Shown here: in pieces, positions 60,972 through 64,000 of the stretch | Position numbering within the stretch: the stretch's first letter is position 1 | Layout: the number at the start of each line of letters is the position of its first letter | Assembly: GCA_023439125.1 (NCBI GenBank) | Contig: JAEXOU010000006.1 | Span: 1 to 64,000 of the forward strand | Length of the DNA: 64,000 nucleotides | Reading direction: 5' to 3' | DNA from: Bacillota bacterium | GTDB lineage: Bacteria > Bacillota > Clostridia > Lachnospirales > Lachnospiraceae | Notes under the pieces: model-generated | The model's input: only the letters and a program-made list of their open reading frames with translations | What the model was told of the DNA's origin: nothing | The model's database searches: none | Position numbers and translations under genes: made by a program

Positions 60972-62795
60972 TTATTTCTGATTGTTAATCTGATCATTTA
61001 GATCATTTAGGTATACCCAACGTTCCATCTTTGCTTCATATTCTTGTTCGACTTTTTCTTTCTGTGCTAGAAGCTCATTAAGTTTGCCATACTCCGAAGC
61101 AGATGCTGCAATTTGATGATCAAGCTCTTCTATCTTTTCTTCTAATTCAGAAATAACAGAGTCAATTGTATCGAATTCACGTTGCTCGTTATAGCTAAAT
61201 TTAAGTTTCTTTTCTGATTGTCTTGCAGTTGTCTTTTTATCCACTTGTTGAGTATTATTTTCGGCCGAATTGTTGATAGAACAGTTATTTTCGTCGTCTT
61301 TTTGTGGATAACTTTCAGCCATGGCTTTATAGTCTGAGAAATTACCTTCATACTGACGAATTACACCATTTTCTTCAAAAGCAAACATACGTGTCGCTAT
61401 CTTATCTAAGAAATAGCGATCATGAGATACCGTAATAACAATACCCTGGAATGTGCTTAGATAATCTTCGAGAATTGTAAGCGTTTGAATGTCCAAATCA
61501 TTGGTAGGTTCATCTAAAACGAGCACATTTGGCGCCTCCATCAATATTTTAAGTAAATATAGTCTTCGCTTTTCACCACCACTTAATTTGGATATGAGCA
61601 TATATTGCATAGAACCAGTAAATAAGAAACGTTCACACATTTGGGATGCTGTAATCGTGCCATCCGTAGTCTGTATATATTCAGCTGTATCACGAATATA
61701 GTCAATTACCTTGTTTGATTCATCCATAAATTCGTTTTCTTGCGAAAAATATCCTAACTTTACGGTAGTGCCTATATGAACATCACCTGAATCTGGTGGA
61801 ATAGTTTGAGTTAGGACTTTTAGTAAAGTGGATTTTCCACATCCATTGCATCCAACAATACCAATATAATCTCCAGGTAAGAAGATGTATGAGAAATCGT
61901 TGATTATGCATCGATTATCATAAGATTTAAAAATATGCTCAAGTTCAATCGTTTTCTTTCCTAAACGACTAGCAATAGACGACATTTCAACTTTACCGTC
62001 TACTTGTATCTGAGGACGGTCTCTTAATTGCTCAAAACGTTGAATATGTGCCTTTTGTTTTGTGGAACGTGCTCTTGCACCACGCATCATCCACTCTAAC
62101 TCCATACGGTACAGACTCTTATTTTTACGTTCAGTTGCAAGTTCCATTTCTTCTCGCTGAGCTTTTAATTCAACAAACTTAGAATAGTTTGCAGCATAAC
62201 TATACAGTTTGGATTTATCGAGTTCAATGATACGGTTGGTAACTCGGTCTAAGAAATAACGATCATGAGTGACCATGATAAATGCACCCTTAAACTTTTT
62301 TAAATATTCTTCTAACCATTCAGTCATTGTACTATCTAGGTGGTTTGTAGGTTCATCTAATACTAAAATATCAGCAGAAGTGAGTAAAGTACGAACTAAA
62401 GCAACTCGCTTTTTTTGCCCTCCAGATAAAGATTTACAGCTTGCATCACAATCTTCAATTCCAAATCGTTGCAACATAGATTTTGCTTCACCAGCTAAAT
62501 TTCGATACTCCTCTTTAGCAGTTTTACCGATAATCACATTCTCTAATATAGAAAGGGTATCATCAAAAACAGGCGTCTGAGATAGGTATTCAATTCTTAC
62601 TTGTTTTCCTTTCGTAATCGTTCCTGAATCAGCCTCCTCGAGTCCGGCTATGATTTTTAAGAGTGTTGATTTACCAGTACCATTAATACCAATCACACCA
62701 ATTCGATCCGTATCATTAATACCTAAACTTATATTATCAAAAAGCATACGCTCAGTATAACTTTTACTTACATTTTCTAGTGTTAATAAATTCAT
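60972..62795 (-). CDS. ABC-F family ATPase (Uup type)
   Basis: About 607 aa, two ABC domains in one chain with no membrane segments. The start at 62795 follows GGGAG; an upstream ATG would add 14 residues. Walker A GINGTGKST and GCNGCGKST, signatures LSGGQKKR and LSGGEKRR, Walker B VLDEPTNHLD and VLDEPTNDLD. The linker carries the WMMRGARARSTKQKAH arm. The C-terminal coiled coil (EFDTIDSVISELEEKIEEL) is typical of Uup. ABC-F proteins act on the ribosome; an antibiotic-resistance role cannot be inferred. Confidence 0.94.
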   Translation of the reverse strand: MNLLTLENVSKSYTERMLFDNISLGINDTDRIGVIGINGTGKSTLLKIIAGLEEADSGTITKGKQVRIEYLSQTPVFDDTLSILENVIIGKTAKEEYRNLAGEAKSMLQRFGIEDCDASCKSLSGGQKKRVALVRTLLTSADILVLDEPTNHLDSTMTEWLEEYLKKFKGAFIMVTHDRYFLDRVTNRIIELDKSKLYSYAANYSKFVELKAQREEMELATERKNKSLYRMELEWMMRGARARSTKQKAHIQRFEQLRDRPQIQVDGKVEMSSIASRLGKKTIELEHIFKSYDNRCIINDFSYIFLPGDYIGIVGCNGCGKSTLLKVLTQTIPPDSGDVHIGTTVKLGYFSQENEFMDESNKVIDYIRDTAEYIQTTDGTITASQMCERFLFTGSMQYMLISKLSGGEKRRLYLLKILMEAPNVLVLDEPTNDLDIQTLTILEDYLSTFQGIVITVSHDRYFLDKIATRMFAFEENGVIRQYEGNFSDYKAMAESYPQKDDENNCSINNSAENNTQQVDKKTTARQSEKKLKFSYNEQREFDTIDSVISELEEKIEELDHQIAASASEYGKLNELLAQKEKVEQEYEAKMERWVYLNDLNDQINNQK

Positions 62796-62962
62796 ATTAA
62801 ACTCCCGTCCATATTCTATCGCTTGAAATAGTTCCAAGTTTTCTTCATTCTACCTTAAAATATAGTATAGTGCAATCATTCTTGTCATAACTTAAATAGA
62901 ATAATCATATATTTCTTTTAAGACATGCTTTGTCATTTAGTTTACTCGAAAAGGGGTGTAGT

Positions 62963-64000
62963 ATGACCAATTATAAAAGATTTATATCATATCTTTATTA
63001 TTATGAAAATGGACAAAAGAAAGGAAATGTTGGATTTGCTAGAGTAGAATCAAGTAATGAGCTATGCAAAATAACAGTTCATTGTACCTTAAAATCAGTA
63101 CCTAAAAAATTGTGTAAGATATATCTTTTACGAAGACAAACATCACTCATTCGAAGTGAAGAGGTTGGGGCAGCAGAAGTAATAAATGGAATATTAGATG
63201 CAAAACTCTCCTTTGATCGAGGGACGATTGTACCAAAAGAATTTGAGTTTAAAGATTGTATTGGAATTGTATTTCTGTATTCCAAGGATAACTATATTGG
63301 TGCAAAATGGGATGAGTCAGCAATTACATATCATGAAGCAAGTTTGATTGAGCAATCAATGAATACAGAAAAGAAATCTGATCGTATAGAATCAAACAAT
63401 ACTCAGAAGGAGGAGTTACCTCAAGAAAAACCGAAGATGCAAGAAGGGGTACAAAAATGGACTGAGAAACTTGAAAAGCCACTTAAGGAAGAACCAGAGA
63501 AATCTGAGGAAAGTATAACATCATCCAAGAACTTTGATATAGAGGAACCAGCAATACCAATGCCAGAGATTCTGAACAAAAAAGTAATGTTTCAGATGAT
63601 TCCAGAGGAAGATATTAAAGTTATAGATACTAATGAAAAAAATAAGGAAACATCGAGTATTTCTGGAGAGTTGAAGAAGGAGATTGTCGTAGAGAAACCG
63701 GATAACAATAAAGAAGTTACTTCAATCAATGATTCAGAAGTACATTGTGAGAGTATAAGTAAACAAGAGAGTCTAGTGATGGATGAAGACATAGACAGAG
63801 AAGTAGACGAGGAAAGAAAAGAGGCTGATATAACGAATGAGGAGGATGAAATAGTTACTGTAACAGGTGGTTCAGCAGCAGCTGCATTGAATATGAGTCA
63901 ATGGGTAGACCATCCTGCTGCAAGAGCAATTTTAAATCGTTTTGTCCGTATGTATCCATTTGATGATGGTGAAATTGCTGAATGTGTCAGATTAGAACCA
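62963..64000 (+). CDS. uncharacterised large acidic protein, 3' end outside the window
   Basis: At least 346 codons without a stop before the window ends. ATG follows AAGGGG. The first 130 residues look like a folded beta-rich domain (YKRFISYLYYYENGQKKGNVG ... CIGIVFLYSKDNYIGAKW, read as two parts). Then comes a long Glu/Lys/Ser-rich disordered stretch (about 140-305), and a second folded region begins (MSQWVDHPAARAILNRF). No signal peptide. Pattern is that of clostridial DUF6128-like proteins, but I cannot confirm the family. Confidence 0.75.
   Translation, partial: MTNYKRFISYLYYYENGQKKGNVGFARVESSNELCKITVHCTLKSVPKKLCKIYLLRRQTSLIRSEEVGAAEVINGILDAKLSFDRGTIVPKEFEFKDCIGIVFLYSKDNYIGAKWDESAITYHEASLIEQSMNTEKKSDRIESNNTQKEELPQEKPKMQEGVQKWTEKLEKPLKEEPEKSEESITSSKNFDIEEPAIPMPEILNKKVMFQMIPEEDIKVIDTNEKNKETSSISGELKKEIVVEKPDNNKEVTSINDSEVHCESISKQESLVMDEDIDREVDEERKEADITNEEDEIVTVTGGSAAAALNMSQWVDHPAARAILNRFVRMYPFDDGEIAECVRLEP

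Noticed and set aside
60972..62795. ABC-F protein considered as an antibiotic-resistance factor
   Set aside because: Linker and C-terminal coiled coil fit the housekeeping Uup group, not the known resistance groups.

Overview
The window is low-GC Firmicute chromosome spanning a replication origin. Its gene order matches a spore-forming clostridium of the Lachnospiraceae, close to Lachnoclostridium (Clostridium) phytofermentans. This rests on the dnaA-dnaN-yaaA-recF-gyrB-gyrA order, rpmH-rnpA-yidD-yidC-jag-mnmE-mnmG-rsmG-soj-spo0J on the other side, the spore maturation genes spmA/spmB, a DUF3881 protein and a bifunctional AdhE. The species name is an inference from gene content, not a database match.

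Layout. 1-13128 (minus strand) is one replichore arm next to oriC: the 5' end of a 16S rRNA gene with three tandem promoters, tRNA-Ser, cysK with an Rrf2 regulator, a two-subunit class I fumarase, gyrA, gyrB, recF, an S4-domain protein, dnaN and dnaA. The origin is bipartite. A DnaA-box cluster lies upstream of dnaA (13326-13487), and a DnaA-trio unwinding element lies between dnaA and dnaN (about 11493-11560). From 13765 the genes run on the plus strand: ribosomal protein L34, RNase P protein, membrane insertase, Jag, tRNA-modification GTPase and partner, RsmG, a GNAT enzyme, a DegS/DegU-like two-component pair, then ParA/ParB with two parS sites (one inside parB), a DUF4446 protein, an HD-GYP protein and a DUF3881 protein.

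28638-33331 is an accessory patch. It starts at tRNA-Arg(CCU) and ends at a degenerate tRNA 3' half. It holds an acyltransferase remnant, a truncated small ORF and a large secreted glycoside hydrolase. The C-terminus of that hydrolase looks like a mobile-element excisionase-type helix-turn-helix. 33332-44364 holds a coiled-coil membrane protein, a D-Ala-D-Ala carboxypeptidase, an APH-fold kinase, adhE with two Rex-like sites, an SRAP/HMCES protein, a LexA-controlled operon (88-aa protein plus DinB), twin tRNA-Lys genes and an AI-2E family exporter.

44473-52394 holds trxA, trmB and a yaaO-like to abrB block equivalent to the Bacillus subtilis yaaO-abrB region, with a guanylate-kinase-like gene where Bacillus has tmk. 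52779-64000 holds spmAB, a GntR/ABC transporter operon, an acyltransferase, a free-standing N-terminal half of PTS Enzyme I, tatD, rsmA, a GNAT enzyme, an ABC-F ATPase and an unfinished large protein.

Convergent intergenic gaps carry unusually long palindromic elements, at least two of which share a core. These and the accessory patch are the least ordinary parts. I see no CRISPR array, no complete insertion sequence and no recognisable defence system.
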